In this document: positions 1 to 7,299 of the stretch, in pieces
How the letters are laid out: each line of letters begins with the position of its first letter
Position numbering within the stretch: position 1 is the stretch's first letter
NCBI GenBank assembly: GCA_900753975.1
Contig: CAAEBC010000001.1
Location: 1 to 13,040, forward strand
Reading direction: 5' to 3'
From: Clostridia bacterium
GTDB lineage: Bacteria; Bacillota; Clostridia; TANB77; UBA1234
DNA length: 13,040 bases
The notes under the pieces: generated by a model
The model's input: only the letters and a program-made list of their open reading frames with translations
Told to the model about the DNA's origin: nothing
Database searches by the model: none
Program-made: the position numbers and the translations under genes

Positions 1-2
1 AC

Positions 3-149
3 AAATGTTATTTGAAGTGTGGTTTCAAAGACACAGGCAGAAGCAGAGATGCAATATTCTTAAACGGAAAATATTATGATAAATTGCAGATGGACATTTT
101 AGAGAGTGAGTTTGAAGGAGAGTATATTAGGAACAAAGAGATAAATTAA
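3..149 (+). CDS. C-terminal fragment of a probable GNAT-family N-acetyltransferase (5' end outside window)
   Basis: An open frame enters from the left edge and ends at TAA 147-149, giving 48 residues. The tail has the pattern usual at the end of RimJ/RimL-like GNAT acetyltransferases: a YLKCGF start (the 'Y.k.GF' strand), then GRSRDAIFLNGKYYD, a hydrophobic segment LQMDIL, and an acidic end (ESEFEGEY). In that family this piece is the last beta-strands beside the acetyl-CoA pocket. The acetyl-CoA-binding motif itself would lie upstream, outside the window, so substrate and full length cannot be judged. The next gene starts 31 bases later, so the two could be co-transcribed. The identification rests on a short tail only. 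Confidence 0.6.
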   Translation, partial: KCYLKCGFKDTGRSRDAIFLNGKYYDKLQMDILESEFEGEYIRNKEIN

Positions 150-180
150 TAAATTTAGCAAATGTAAAAGAGGTAAAATT

Positions 181-801
181 ATGAAAATGATTTTGAGTTC
201 ATGTGACTTTTCAAATCCCAATTCCATGCAAGTTATATTAGATAACTTAGATAAAAAACTATGTGAATGCAAAGTTTTATTTATTCCTAATCAAAAGGCT
301 ACATATGAAAAAATTCATTCGGATAAATATTATGATAGATTAATAGAATGTGGATTTGGCAAAAGAGAAAATATTTATATTTTCGATGAAAGCGAAAGTG
401 AAAAGTTTAAAAATCTAAATATAGATATTATTTATATTAGTGGTGGTAATACATTTGCAACATTAAATAAGATTAGAAAAGCAAATTTTGATAATGAAAT
501 AAAAAAGTATATAAAAAAGGGTGTAATTTATATAGGTGGTTCGTGTGGTGCACATATAGTCACAAAAAATATTGAGCATTTATTAAAATTAGAGGACAAT
601 TACATAAATATTATGGACTTTAATGCACTAGGATTATTTGACGGTGTTATAGTACCTCATTGTGAAGCAAACGAATATACACCAGAATTAAGGAAAAAAA
701 TATATAGTGAATTATTAAAAGAAGGAAAATACAATGTTTATAAATTAACGAATGATGAATCTTTAATTGTCACAGAAGAGAAAATAATTAAAAAAATATA
801 G
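181..801 (+). CDS. Peptidase S51 (PepE/cyanophycinase-like) family protein
   Basis: The 206-residue protein matches the S51 serine peptidase fold, a class I glutamine-amidotransferase-like alpha/beta domain that in PepE releases Asp-X dipeptides. Visible landmarks are an opening strand (MKMILSSCDF), the GGNTF loop at 88-92, a nucleophile elbow GGSCGAH around Ser121, and IVPHCEAN with His160 where PepE has its catalytic His. The family elbow is usually G-x-S-A-G; here Cys122 replaces Ala and His125 follows. There is no signal peptide or membrane segment, so it should be cytosolic. AAAAGAGG at 166-173 lies seven bases before the ATG and supports this start. Many Gram-positive members are uncharacterised, so Asp-dipeptidase activity is only a family-level guess. 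No terminator is visible after it. Confidence 0.82.
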   Translation: MKMILSSCDFSNPNSMQVILDNLDKKLCECKVLFIPNQKATYEKIHSDKYYDRLIECGFGKRENIYIFDESESEKFKNLNIDIIYISGGNTFATLNKIRKANFDNEIKKYIKKGVIYIGGSCGAHIVTKNIEHLLKLEDNYINIMDFNALGLFDGVIVPHCEANEYTPELRKKIYSELLKEGKYNVYKLTNDESLIVTEEKIIKKI

Positions 802-935
802 AAAATGATTTATGAGAAAAATAACAATATAAAATAGTAATTTATTGCCTAAATTGGAGAAAGTTAAAATGGAATATTTATGTTTAGTAATAAATAATTT
901 CACGAATTAGAATTTATAAAAAGGAAGAGGAAAAT

Positions 936-1862
936 ATGGACATGTATCAAAAAAGAAAAAAGAGACAAGAAATGAAGAATAACGAAAATAAAAAAGAAAC
1001 ACAAAATCAGACAAATATCAACTGGTATCCGGGTCACATGGCTAGAGCTAGGCGAGAAATTGGTGAAGCTGTAAAATTAGTTGATGTAGTTTTTGAGATT
1101 ATTGATGCTCGAATTCCAAGGGCTAGTCGTAATCCTATTTTAAATGAGATTATAGGTGAAAAGCCTAGGGTTATTGTGCTTAACAAGGCTGATTTAGCAG
1201 ATAAAGAAGCTACGCAAAAATGGATAAAATACTTTAATAGTAAAAATCAAATTGCAGTAGTTGCAGATAGTAACCAAGGCAAGGGAATAAAGGAAGCAAC
1301 AGATGCAGCATATAAGCTTATGGCAGATAAAATTAGTAAGCAAGTTGAAAAGGGGAGAACAGGTGCAGGAATAAAAGCTATGATTGTTGGAATTCCAAAC
1401 GTTGGTAAATCTACTTTTATAAATAAAGCTGCGAAAAAGCAAACGGCCGAAGTGGGCAATAAACCAGGTGTTACAAGAAAAAATCAATGGGTTAGACTAA
1501 GTGAAAATATTAATCTTTTAGATACTCCTGGTGTGCTTTGGCCAAAATTTGATGATGAAGTTTTAGCAAGACATTTGGCATATATTGGCACTATAAAAGA
1601 TGAAATATTAGACACAGAAGAGCTTGCATTAAGGCTTATAGAAGAACTTTTAGTAAATCATAAAAAAGAGTTATACGCTAGATACAAGATAGCCGATGAC
1701 TTTGAGTATGATATGTCTTATGAAGTTATGGACGAGATTGGTAGAAAAAGAGGTTGCCTTGTAAGAGGTGGAGAAATAGATTATACTAAAGTAGCAAATA
1801 TTGTACTTGATGAGTTTAGAAATGGTAAAATTGGAAATATTACATTGGAGGAAGTAGAATGA
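936..1862 (+). CDS. rbgA: Ribosome biogenesis GTPase RbgA (YlqF), circularly permuted
   Basis: RbgA is a GTPase needed for late 50S subunit assembly in Bacillus; it binds the pre-50S particle and helps uL16 incorporation. The order of GTPase motifs shows circular permutation: G4 NKAD (83-86) comes first, then G1 GIPNVGKS (152-159), a G2-like GVT (178-180) and G3 DTPG (196-199). The family signature NWYPGHMARARR begins at residue 29, and the helical C-terminal part (about 205-300) matches the RNA-binding tail. The 308-residue length is slightly above the usual 280-285, because about 27 charged residues (Lys/Asn/Glu) precede the conserved start. AAGGAAGAGG at 921-930 sits just before ATG 936 and supports including this extension, although ATG 942 is also possible. 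It overlaps mrnC by ATGA, implying translational coupling. Confidence 0.95.
   Translation: MDMYQKRKKRQEMKNNENKKETQNQTNINWYPGHMARARREIGEAVKLVDVVFEIIDARIPRASRNPILNEIIGEKPRVIVLNKADLADKEATQKWIKYFNSKNQIAVVADSNQGKGIKEATDAAYKLMADKISKQVEKGRTGAGIKAMIVGIPNVGKSTFINKAAKKQTAEVGNKPGVTRKNQWVRLSENINLLDTPGVLWPKFDDEVLARHLAYIGTIKDEILDTEELALRLIEELLVNHKKELYARYKIADDFEYDMSYEVMDEIGRKRGCLVRGGEIDYTKVANIVLDEFRNGKIGNITLEEVE
1847..1851 (+). promoter_or_regulatory. Shine-Dalgarno site of mrnC inside the rbgA 3' end
   Basis: GGAGG lies seven bases before the mrnC ATG at 1859, within the last codons of rbgA. Together with the ATGA stop/start overlap it fixes the mrnC start and suggests coupled translation. Confidence 0.75.
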
Positions 1863-2242
1863 TAAGTAAGGGTGATATATCGCAGATGTCTCCATTAGTA
1901 TGGGCTTATATGGGAGATGCTGTGTATGAGAAGTTTATTAGAGAATATGTTATAAGACAAGGACTATGTAAAAATGGCTTGCTACATAAGAAAAGCATAA
2001 AATATGTTAGTGCCAAAGGACAATCACAAATATTAAAAGAAATCGAAGATTTTTTAACTGATGAAGAAAAAGATATAGTTAGAAGAGGAAGAAATTCTAA
2101 TCCACATTCAACAGCTAAAAATGCTGATATAGTTGAATACAAGTATGCTACTGGCTTTGAGGCTTTAATAGGATGGCTATATTTAAATGAAAAGGAAGAA
2201 AGACTAGAAGAAATTTTGAAAAAATGCGTAGAAAATGCTTGA
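1859..2242 (+). CDS. mrnC: Mini-ribonuclease III (MrnC)
   Basis: MrnC is a dimeric RNase III-type endonuclease that lacks the double-stranded-RNA-binding domain; in Bacillus subtilis it matures both ends of 23S rRNA on the pre-50S particle. The 127-residue protein is a bare RNase III catalytic domain. SPLVWAYMGDAVYE carries the catalytic Asp20, RRGRNS is at 75-80, and TGFEALIGWLYL (98-109) carries the second acidic residue, Glu101. The length is normal for the family (about 125-145). Its ATG is embedded in the rbgA stop as ATGA. The functional link fits, since both proteins act on late 50S precursors. In B. subtilis mrnC sits next to cysS and rlmB instead, so this pairing is a local arrangement. 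Confidence 0.94.
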   Translation: MISKGDISQMSPLVWAYMGDAVYEKFIREYVIRQGLCKNGLLHKKSIKYVSAKGQSQILKEIEDFLTDEEKDIVRRGRNSNPHSTAKNADIVEYKYATGFEALIGWLYLNEKEERLEEILKKCVENA

Positions 2243-2267
2243 TTTTAGCCTACTTCTATGATAAAAT
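2239..2267 (+). promoter_or_regulatory. Predicted SigA promoter of the rimP-nusA-infB operon (extended -10)
   Basis: TTGATT (2239-2244) and TAAAAT (2262-2267) are separated by exactly 17 bases, and a TG one base before the -10 box makes it an extended -10 element. The -35 box overlaps the mrnC stop codon. Transcription would start near 2274, about 20 bases before the leader hairpin. Its position at the border between rbgA-mrnC and the nusA operon makes it a sensible operon promoter. Confidence 0.65.
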
Positions 2268-2293
2268 ATGCGTAGCATAATAGAGAATACTTG

Positions 2294-2317
2294 AAGAGTG
2301 AGGGAAACCTCACTCTT
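2294..2317 (+). promoter_or_regulatory. rimP leader hairpin with GAAA tetraloop
   Basis: A perfect 10-bp stem, AAGAGTGAGG (2294-2303) with CCTCACTCTT (2308-2317), is closed by a GAAA loop of the stable GNRA type. It lies within the first ~45 bases of the predicted transcript, about 80 bases before the rimP start. The bases after it (TGCTTGTATATAAGG) are not a T-run, so a simple terminator is unlikely. From memory, hairpins with an AAGAGTGgg...ccCACTCTT core occur ahead of rimP in many Firmicutes. That makes this a probable conserved leader element, perhaps for autoregulation by NusA or for mRNA stability; the role is inference. Confidence 0.6.
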
Positions 2318-2397
2318 TGCTTGTATATAAGGCGATGTAGATAATATTGTTTTTACAAGTAATAACAAGTGTTTTACCAAGAAAGGATACAGATTTT

Positions 2398-2871
2398 ATG
2401 ACTAAAACGGAACAAGAAATTAAATCAATGGTTAGTCCACTAATTAATGAGTTAGGGTACGAACTATATGATGTAATGTATTTAAAAGAGGGGTCAGAAT
2501 GGTTTTTAAGAATTTTTATTGATTCTGAGAAAGGCATCGACTTGGATGACTGCGAGAAGGTAAGTAATAGAGTTGGAGAACTATTAGACGAAAAAGATCC
2601 AATATCTACATCATATTCTTTGGAAGTTTCTTCTTGCGGATTAGAAAGACATCTAAGAGAAAAAGAGCATTTTGAAAAGGCTATAGGGAAAAATATAGAA
2701 GTAAAATTCTTTAAGCCTATAAACGGCGAAAAATCAATTAGTGGCGAACTTTTAAAATTTGAAGATGGCTTACTAATTATAAAAACTGAAGGAAAAGAAG
2801 TAAAAGTAAATTTAGATGACATATCATCTGCAAAAATTTTATTTAATTGGGAGGAATTAAAAAATGAATAA
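2398..2871 (+). CDS. rimP: Ribosome maturation factor RimP
   Basis: RimP assists assembly of the 30S subunit, promoting late binding of ribosomal proteins around the central pseudoknot and uS12. From ATG 2398 the protein has 157 residues, the family norm. The N-terminal alpha/beta domain contains ELGYELYDVMYLKEG and LRIFIDSEKGIDLDDC. The linker motif LEVSSCGLERHL replaces the common LEVSSPGxxRPL, and a C-terminal SH3-like barrel follows (about 90-155). The frame stays open upstream to a TTG at 2347, but AAAGGA at 2382-2387, ten bases before ATG 2398, and conservation from MTKTEQEI onward favour the later start. It is the first gene of the operon and overlaps nusA by eight bases. Confidence 0.94.
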   Translation: MTKTEQEIKSMVSPLINELGYELYDVMYLKEGSEWFLRIFIDSEKGIDLDDCEKVSNRVGELLDEKDPISTSYSLEVSSCGLERHLREKEHFEKAIGKNIEVKFFKPINGEKSISGELLKFEDGLLIIKTEGKEVKVNLDDISSAKILFNWEELKNE

Positions 2872-3910
2872 AGAATTTTTTGAAGCACTAGAGGAATTAA
2901 GCATTGAGAAAGGTATTAACAAAAACTATATTTTAGATGCGATTGAAACAGCATTACTTACAGCATACAAGAGAAACTTTAATTCGCAAGAAAATGTTAA
3001 AATTGTTATAGACGAAGAGAAAGCTTCAATCAAAGTATATTCACTAAGAGAAGTTGTTGAGGAAGTTTTTGATCCTGCAATAGAAATAGAACTTAGCGAT
3101 GCTAGAAAAATAGATAAAAAAGCAAATTTAGGTGATATTGTAGAAGTTGAAATTACACCTGCAAATTTTGGAAGAATTTCTGCTCAAACAGCAAAACAAG
3201 TTATAGTTCAAAAGTTAAGAGAAGCTGAAAGAGAAATAGTATTTTCAGAATATTCAGACAGACAAGGTGAAATAGTAAGTGGTATAGTTCAAAAAGTTGA
3301 TAAAAATATTGTTATAGTTGACTTAGGTAGAATCGAAGGAATTATGACTTTAAATGAACAAATACCTGGTGAAGTATATAATGTTAATGATAAAATAAAA
3401 GCTTATGTTGTAGAGGTTCAAAAAAATAGCAAAGGTATTCCGCAAATGATTATTTCAAGAACTCATCCTGGTTTTGTAAGAAGATTATTTGAACTTGAAA
3501 TTCCAGAAATTTACGAAGGACTAATTGAAATAAAAAATATTGTTAGAGAACCAGGTTCTAGAACAAAAATTGCAGTATATTCTAAAGACATGAATATTGA
3601 TCCAGTCGGTTCTTGCGTTGGTCCTAGAGGAATAAGAATTCAAAATATTTTAAACGAATTAAAAGATGAAAAGATAGATGTTGTAGAATGGAGCGAAGAT
3701 CCAGTTCAATATATTGCTTCTGCACTTAGCCCTGCTACTGTTTTAGCTGTAGATATCGATGAAGAAAATATGTCATCTAAAGTTGTAGTACCAGATAATC
3801 AATTATCTCTTGCTATTGGTAAAGATGGTCAAAATGCAAGACTTTCTGCAAAGCTTACAGGCTGGAAGATTGATATAAAAAGTGAAACTCAAATAAAAGG
3901 GGAAGTGTAG
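2864..3910 (+). CDS. nusA: Transcription elongation/termination/antitermination factor NusA
   Basis: NusA binds RNA polymerase and nascent RNA, modulating pausing, intrinsic termination and rRNA antitermination. Domains in order: an N-terminal RNA-polymerase-binding domain (about 1-125, starting MNKEFFEALEELSIEKG), an S1 domain (about 133-200, with GEIVSGIVQKVDKN), then two KH domains. KH1 carries the GPRG loop (253-256, in DPVGSCVGPRGIRIQNI) and KH2 the GKDG loop (319-322, in AIGKDGQNARLSAKLTGW). The 348-residue length matches the short firmicute form, which lacks the acidic repeats of E. coli NusA. GGGAGG at 2849-2854 lies nine bases before the ATG, inside the rimP 3' end, and the eight-base overlap implies coupling with rimP. 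Confidence 0.97.
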   Translation: MNKEFFEALEELSIEKGINKNYILDAIETALLTAYKRNFNSQENVKIVIDEEKASIKVYSLREVVEEVFDPAIEIELSDARKIDKKANLGDIVEVEITPANFGRISAQTAKQVIVQKLREAEREIVFSEYSDRQGEIVSGIVQKVDKNIVIVDLGRIEGIMTLNEQIPGEVYNVNDKIKAYVVEVQKNSKGIPQMIISRTHPGFVRRLFELEIPEIYEGLIEIKNIVREPGSRTKIAVYSKDMNIDPVGSCVGPRGIRIQNILNELKDEKIDVVEWSEDPVQYIASALSPATVLAVDIDEENMSSKVVVPDNQLSLAIGKDGQNARLSAKLTGWKIDIKSETQIKGEV

Positions 3911-3913
3911 TCT

Positions 3914-4174
3914 ATGAAGAAAATACCATTGAGACGTTGCTTAGGGTGTTTTGAATCGAAACCGAAAAATGAACTATGCAGAGTTGTGAAAACGGCAGAT
4001 GGCGAAATAATTTTGGACAAAACTGGCAAGAAAAATGGTAGAGGAGCATATATTTGTTGTAATAGAGAATGCCTTGAAAAAGCCATAAAAGCAAAAAGAC
4101 TGGAAAAGGAATTTGATGTTAAAATATCTGAGAATATTTATACAGAATTAAGAAATATGATGGAAAATAATTAA
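3914..4174 (+). CDS. rnpM: RNase P modulator RnpM (YlxR, DUF448)
   Basis: This 86-residue protein is the YlxR/DUF448 family member normally found right after nusA. In Bacillus subtilis the family has been reported to bind RNase P RNA and modulate the enzyme, hence the name RnpM; a DNA-binding regulatory role has also been proposed. Features seen are RRCLGC near the start (Cys9 and Cys12), the core KPKNELCRVVK, the family hallmark GRGAYIC (42-48), and then Cys49 and Cys53. The cysteines could form a metal or redox site, though family conservation is partial. It begins three bases after the nusA stop; AAAGGGG at 3896-3902 is its likely ribosome binding site. The ylxQ gene usually following it is absent. 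Confidence 0.93.
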   Translation: MKKIPLRRCLGCFESKPKNELCRVVKTADGEIILDKTGKKNGRGAYICCNRECLEKAIKAKRLEKEFDVKISENIYTELRNMMENN

Positions 4175-4180
4175 AGGAGG
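4173..4180 (+). promoter_or_regulatory. Strong Shine-Dalgarno site of infB
   Basis: AAAGGAGG overlaps the rnpM stop codon and lies 13 bases before the infB ATG at 4194, a slightly long spacing. An in-frame TAG at 4188-4190 rules out any start further upstream, so ATG 4194 is fixed. Confidence 0.75.
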
Positions 4181-4193
4181 CAAGTTTTAGAAG

Positions 4194-7100
4194 ATGGGAA
4201 AAATAAAAGTACATGAACTAGCCAAAGAGTTAGGAATGCAAAGCAAAGAGTTAGTAGACAAACTAATAAACATGCAATATGATGTAAAAAATCATATGTC
4301 TTCACTAGATGATAGTGATGCAGAAAAGATAAGAAAACATTTTAAAGGTGAAAAAGAAAATATAGCTGACTCTGCTAAAAAAAATAAGAAGGTACCTGTG
4401 TCTCCTGTAATTATTAGAAGAGAGGTTACTAGAATTGAAACAACTGAACCAGCTGTGAAAAAAGATGTAAGAAGACAAGATGATGGTTTAGGAGTAGTTC
4501 AAAGAAGATCAGATATTTCTATGAATATTAAATATAGAACACCACCTAGAAAAATCGGAAGTATCACACCAAATAAAGTAAATGAAAAAACTGTAGTAGC
4601 TCCAAAAACAGAGACTGTGGTTCAAAAAAATGTTGAAACTGTTAAATCAAAGACTTCTAAAGATAATGACAAATTAGTTAAAAATGTGGAGACTAATATT
4701 AAAAAAGATGAAGCTATGAATAAAGCTCCGGCTAATAATTTAAATGAAGAAAAGAAAAATGTTAGTGAAACAAAGACTACTGTAGTTAATCAATTTACTA
4801 AGGTTTCAGACGATAATATAACTAAGAAAAATGTGGAAACAAAACAAAATAAGGTAAAGGTTGAAGAAACAAAACAAGTTATGAGAGAAGAAAAGAAAGA
4901 ATTTAAAAAGGAAAATAGAGAATATAATAATTTTAATAAAAATAAACCTTCATTCGATTCTAGAAAACCATATAATAAAGACGGAAATAGAGAAGGATTT
5001 AATTCTGGCAAACGTTTCGATAATCAAAACAAAGATGGTAATAAACGTTTTGATAATAACGGAAGAAAATTTGAAAATAATAATGGCAAAAAGTTTGATG
5101 GACAAAATAGAAATTTTGATTCAAACAAAAAAGGTTTCCAAAAGAATGGTAATGTTGGAAATAGAGTAGAAAAAGAAATTCAAGGAATCTTAGCTAGTTC
5201 AGAGGCTGAAGATCAAAAAGAGCAAGCAAGAGAAAGTGTTAGAACAGCTTATAAAGATAAAGAAAAAGATAATAGAAAATTCGAAGAATCTTCTAAAAAG
5301 AATTCAAAAAATAAAAATAACAGATCTTCTAGAGAAGAAATCAATATGGGCAAATTAAAGGATTTACAATCAGAAGATAAATTATCACATATGTTTAATG
5401 ATACAGATAGCAAAATGTTTGATTACTACGATTTATCTAAAGGAAGTAAAGCATTTAAGAAAAATAAAAAGAAACCAATGGAAAGTAAAGAACACATTGA
5501 GCAAAAGATTTTCGAGCTTACAGATATAGAAATTGGAGATACTATTACAGTAAAAGATTTAGCAGAAAAACTAAAAAAACAAGCATCAGAAGTTATTAAA
5601 AAGCTTATGGGTTATGGCATCATGGCTACGCTTAATAATGAGTTAGATTTTGATACAGCATTTTTAGTTGCATCTGAATTTGGTGTAACTGCTAAAAAGA
5701 AAGAAGTTGTTTCTGACGAAGATATATTGTTTGATGATAGTGATGATAAAGAAGAAGATTTAGTTCCAAGACCACCGATAGTTGTTGTTATGGGACACGT
5801 AGACCATGGTAAAACTTCACTTCTTGATGCAATTCGTTCTACAAATGTCATAGAACGTGAAGCAGGTGGAATCACACAACATATTGGTGCTTATAAAGTT
5901 GAAATAAATGGAAGAGCAATTACTTTCTTAGATACACCAGGACATGAAGCTTTTACAGCAATGCGTGCCAGAGGAGCTCAAGTTACAGATATAGCAATAA
6001 TAATTGTTGCCGCTGATGATGGTATAATGCCACAAACTGTTGAGGCAATAAACCATGCAAAAGCTGCTGGAGTTTCTATAATTGTTGCAATCAATAAAAT
6101 AGATAAAGAAGGCGCAAATATAGATAGAGTTAAACAAGAACTAACAGAGTATGGGCTTGTTCCAGAAGAGTGGGGTGGAGATACAATTTGCGTTCCAATC
6201 TCGGCAAAACAACATAAAAACATTGACTCACTTCTTGAAATGGTATTACTTGTTGCAGATATGAAAGATTTAAAAACAAATCCAAACAAGCAATCAAAAG
6301 GAACAGTTTTAGAAGCAAGACTAGATAAAAATACTGGTATTACAGCTTCACTTTTAGTTCAAAGAGGAACTTTAAATATTGGTGATACAATAGTTGTGGG
6401 AAGTGTTATTGGTAAGATTAGAGGAATGGTTAATGACAAAGGACAAAAAGTAAATACTGCTGGACCATCTACTCCTGTCGAGGTTATAGGACTTCCAGAA
6501 GTACCAACTGCAGGTGAGACTTTCTATGAAGTAGAAAATGAAAAAGTTGCAAAACATTTGATTGAAAAGAGAAAGAGTAAAGAAAGAGAAGACATGATTA
6601 GACGTAATGCTCCTGTTACTTTAGATAATTTATTTAATCAAATTGAAGAAGGAAAATTAAAAGATTTAAATATTATAATTAAAGCTGATGTACAAGGTTC
6701 TGCACAAGCAATTAGACAATCATTAGAAAAAATCCAAAATGATGAAGCTCGTGTAAGAATAATACATTGCAATGTTGGTGGAATTACAGAATCAGATGTA
6801 ACACTTGCAAAAGTTACAAATTCTATAATTATTGGATTCAATGTAAGACCAGAGCCGATGGCTAAATCTATAGCAGACAAAGAAAACGTTGATATAAAAA
6901 TATACTCTGTAATTTATAATGCAATAGATGATGTAACTGCTGCATTAAAAGGAATGCGTAAGCCAAAATATAAAGAAGTTATTCAAGGAACTGCAGAAGT
7001 TAGACAGGTATTTAAAATTACAAATGTTGGTATTATTGCAGGATGCTATGTAACAGATGGCAAGATTGTTAGAAATTCTGGACTTCGTGTAATTCGTGAT

Positions 7101-7268
7101 AACGTTGTTATTCATACAGGAAAACTTTCTTCATTAAAAAGAATGAAAGATGATGCAAAAGATGTTGCTGCTGGATATGAATGCGGTGTACAAATTGAAA
7201 ATTACGATGATATTAAAGTTGGAGATGTATTAGAATCGTATATTATGGAGGAAATTAAGCAAGACTAA
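4194..7268 (+). CDS. infB: Translation initiation factor IF-2
   Basis: IF2 is the GTPase that positions initiator fMet-tRNA and drives 50S joining. At 1024 residues it is long for a firmicute (B. subtilis about 716). Order of parts: a first IF2_N module (4-50), a disordered Lys/Glu/Thr/Asn-rich stretch, a repetitive Asn/Lys/Gly/Phe region (about 244-320), another charged linker, and a second IF2_N module (about 436-500). The G domain follows with G1 GHVDHGKT (534-541), G2 GITQH (559-563), G3 DTPGH (580-584), G4 NKID (634-637) and G5 SAK (670-672). Then come domain II, domain III (about 820-920) and the fMet-tRNA-binding C-terminal domain (about 925-1020, with GYECG at 994-998). All catalytic motifs are intact, including the switch II His584. 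Confidence 0.98.
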   Translation: MGKIKVHELAKELGMQSKELVDKLINMQYDVKNHMSSLDDSDAEKIRKHFKGEKENIADSAKKNKKVPVSPVIIRREVTRIETTEPAVKKDVRRQDDGLGVVQRRSDISMNIKYRTPPRKIGSITPNKVNEKTVVAPKTETVVQKNVETVKSKTSKDNDKLVKNVETNIKKDEAMNKAPANNLNEEKKNVSETKTTVVNQFTKVSDDNITKKNVETKQNKVKVEETKQVMREEKKEFKKENREYNNFNKNKPSFDSRKPYNKDGNREGFNSGKRFDNQNKDGNKRFDNNGRKFENNNGKKFDGQNRNFDSNKKGFQKNGNVGNRVEKEIQGILASSEAEDQKEQARESVRTAYKDKEKDNRKFEESSKKNSKNKNNRSSREEINMGKLKDLQSEDKLSHMFNDTDSKMFDYYDLSKGSKAFKKNKKKPMESKEHIEQKIFELTDIEIGDTITVKDLAEKLKKQASEVIKKLMGYGIMATLNNELDFDTAFLVASEFGVTAKKKEVVSDEDILFDDSDDKEEDLVPRPPIVVVMGHVDHGKTSLLDAIRSTNVIEREAGGITQHIGAYKVEINGRAITFLDTPGHEAFTAMRARGAQVTDIAIIIVAADDGIMPQTVEAINHAKAAGVSIIVAINKIDKEGANIDRVKQELTEYGLVPEEWGGDTICVPISAKQHKNIDSLLEMVLLVADMKDLKTNPNKQSKGTVLEARLDKNTGITASLLVQRGTLNIGDTIVVGSVIGKIRGMVNDKGQKVNTAGPSTPVEVIGLPEVPTAGETFYEVENEKVAKHLIEKRKSKEREDMIRRNAPVTLDNLFNQIEEGKLKDLNIIIKADVQGSAQAIRQSLEKIQNDEARVRIIHCNVGGITESDVTLAKVTNSIIIGFNVRPEPMAKSIADKENVDIKIYSVIYNAIDDVTAALKGMRKPKYKEVIQGTAEVRQVFKITNVGIIAGCYVTDGKIVRNSGLRVIRDNVVIHTGKLSSLKRMKDDAKDVAAGYECGVQIENYDDIKVGDVLESYIMEEIKQD

Positions 7269-7299
7269 TATATGAAACTAAAAAGAAAGGATTTATAAT

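Noticed and set aside
869..910. A 13-codon ORF (MEYLCLVINNFTN) with a GGAGA site before it in the rbgA upstream region.
   Set aside because: Too short to support as a gene; no recognisable family, and such ORFs arise by chance in AT-rich spacers.
2347..2397. Extended rimP start at TTG 2347.
   Set aside because: The 17 extra residues do not resemble RimP, while ATG 2398 has a good ribosome binding site and matches the family start.
2310..2888. A 192-codon open frame on the minus strand opposite rimP.
   Set aside because: It is a shadow of rimP, with Ser/Phe/Leu-rich composition typical of antisense frames and no family match; rimP is secure.
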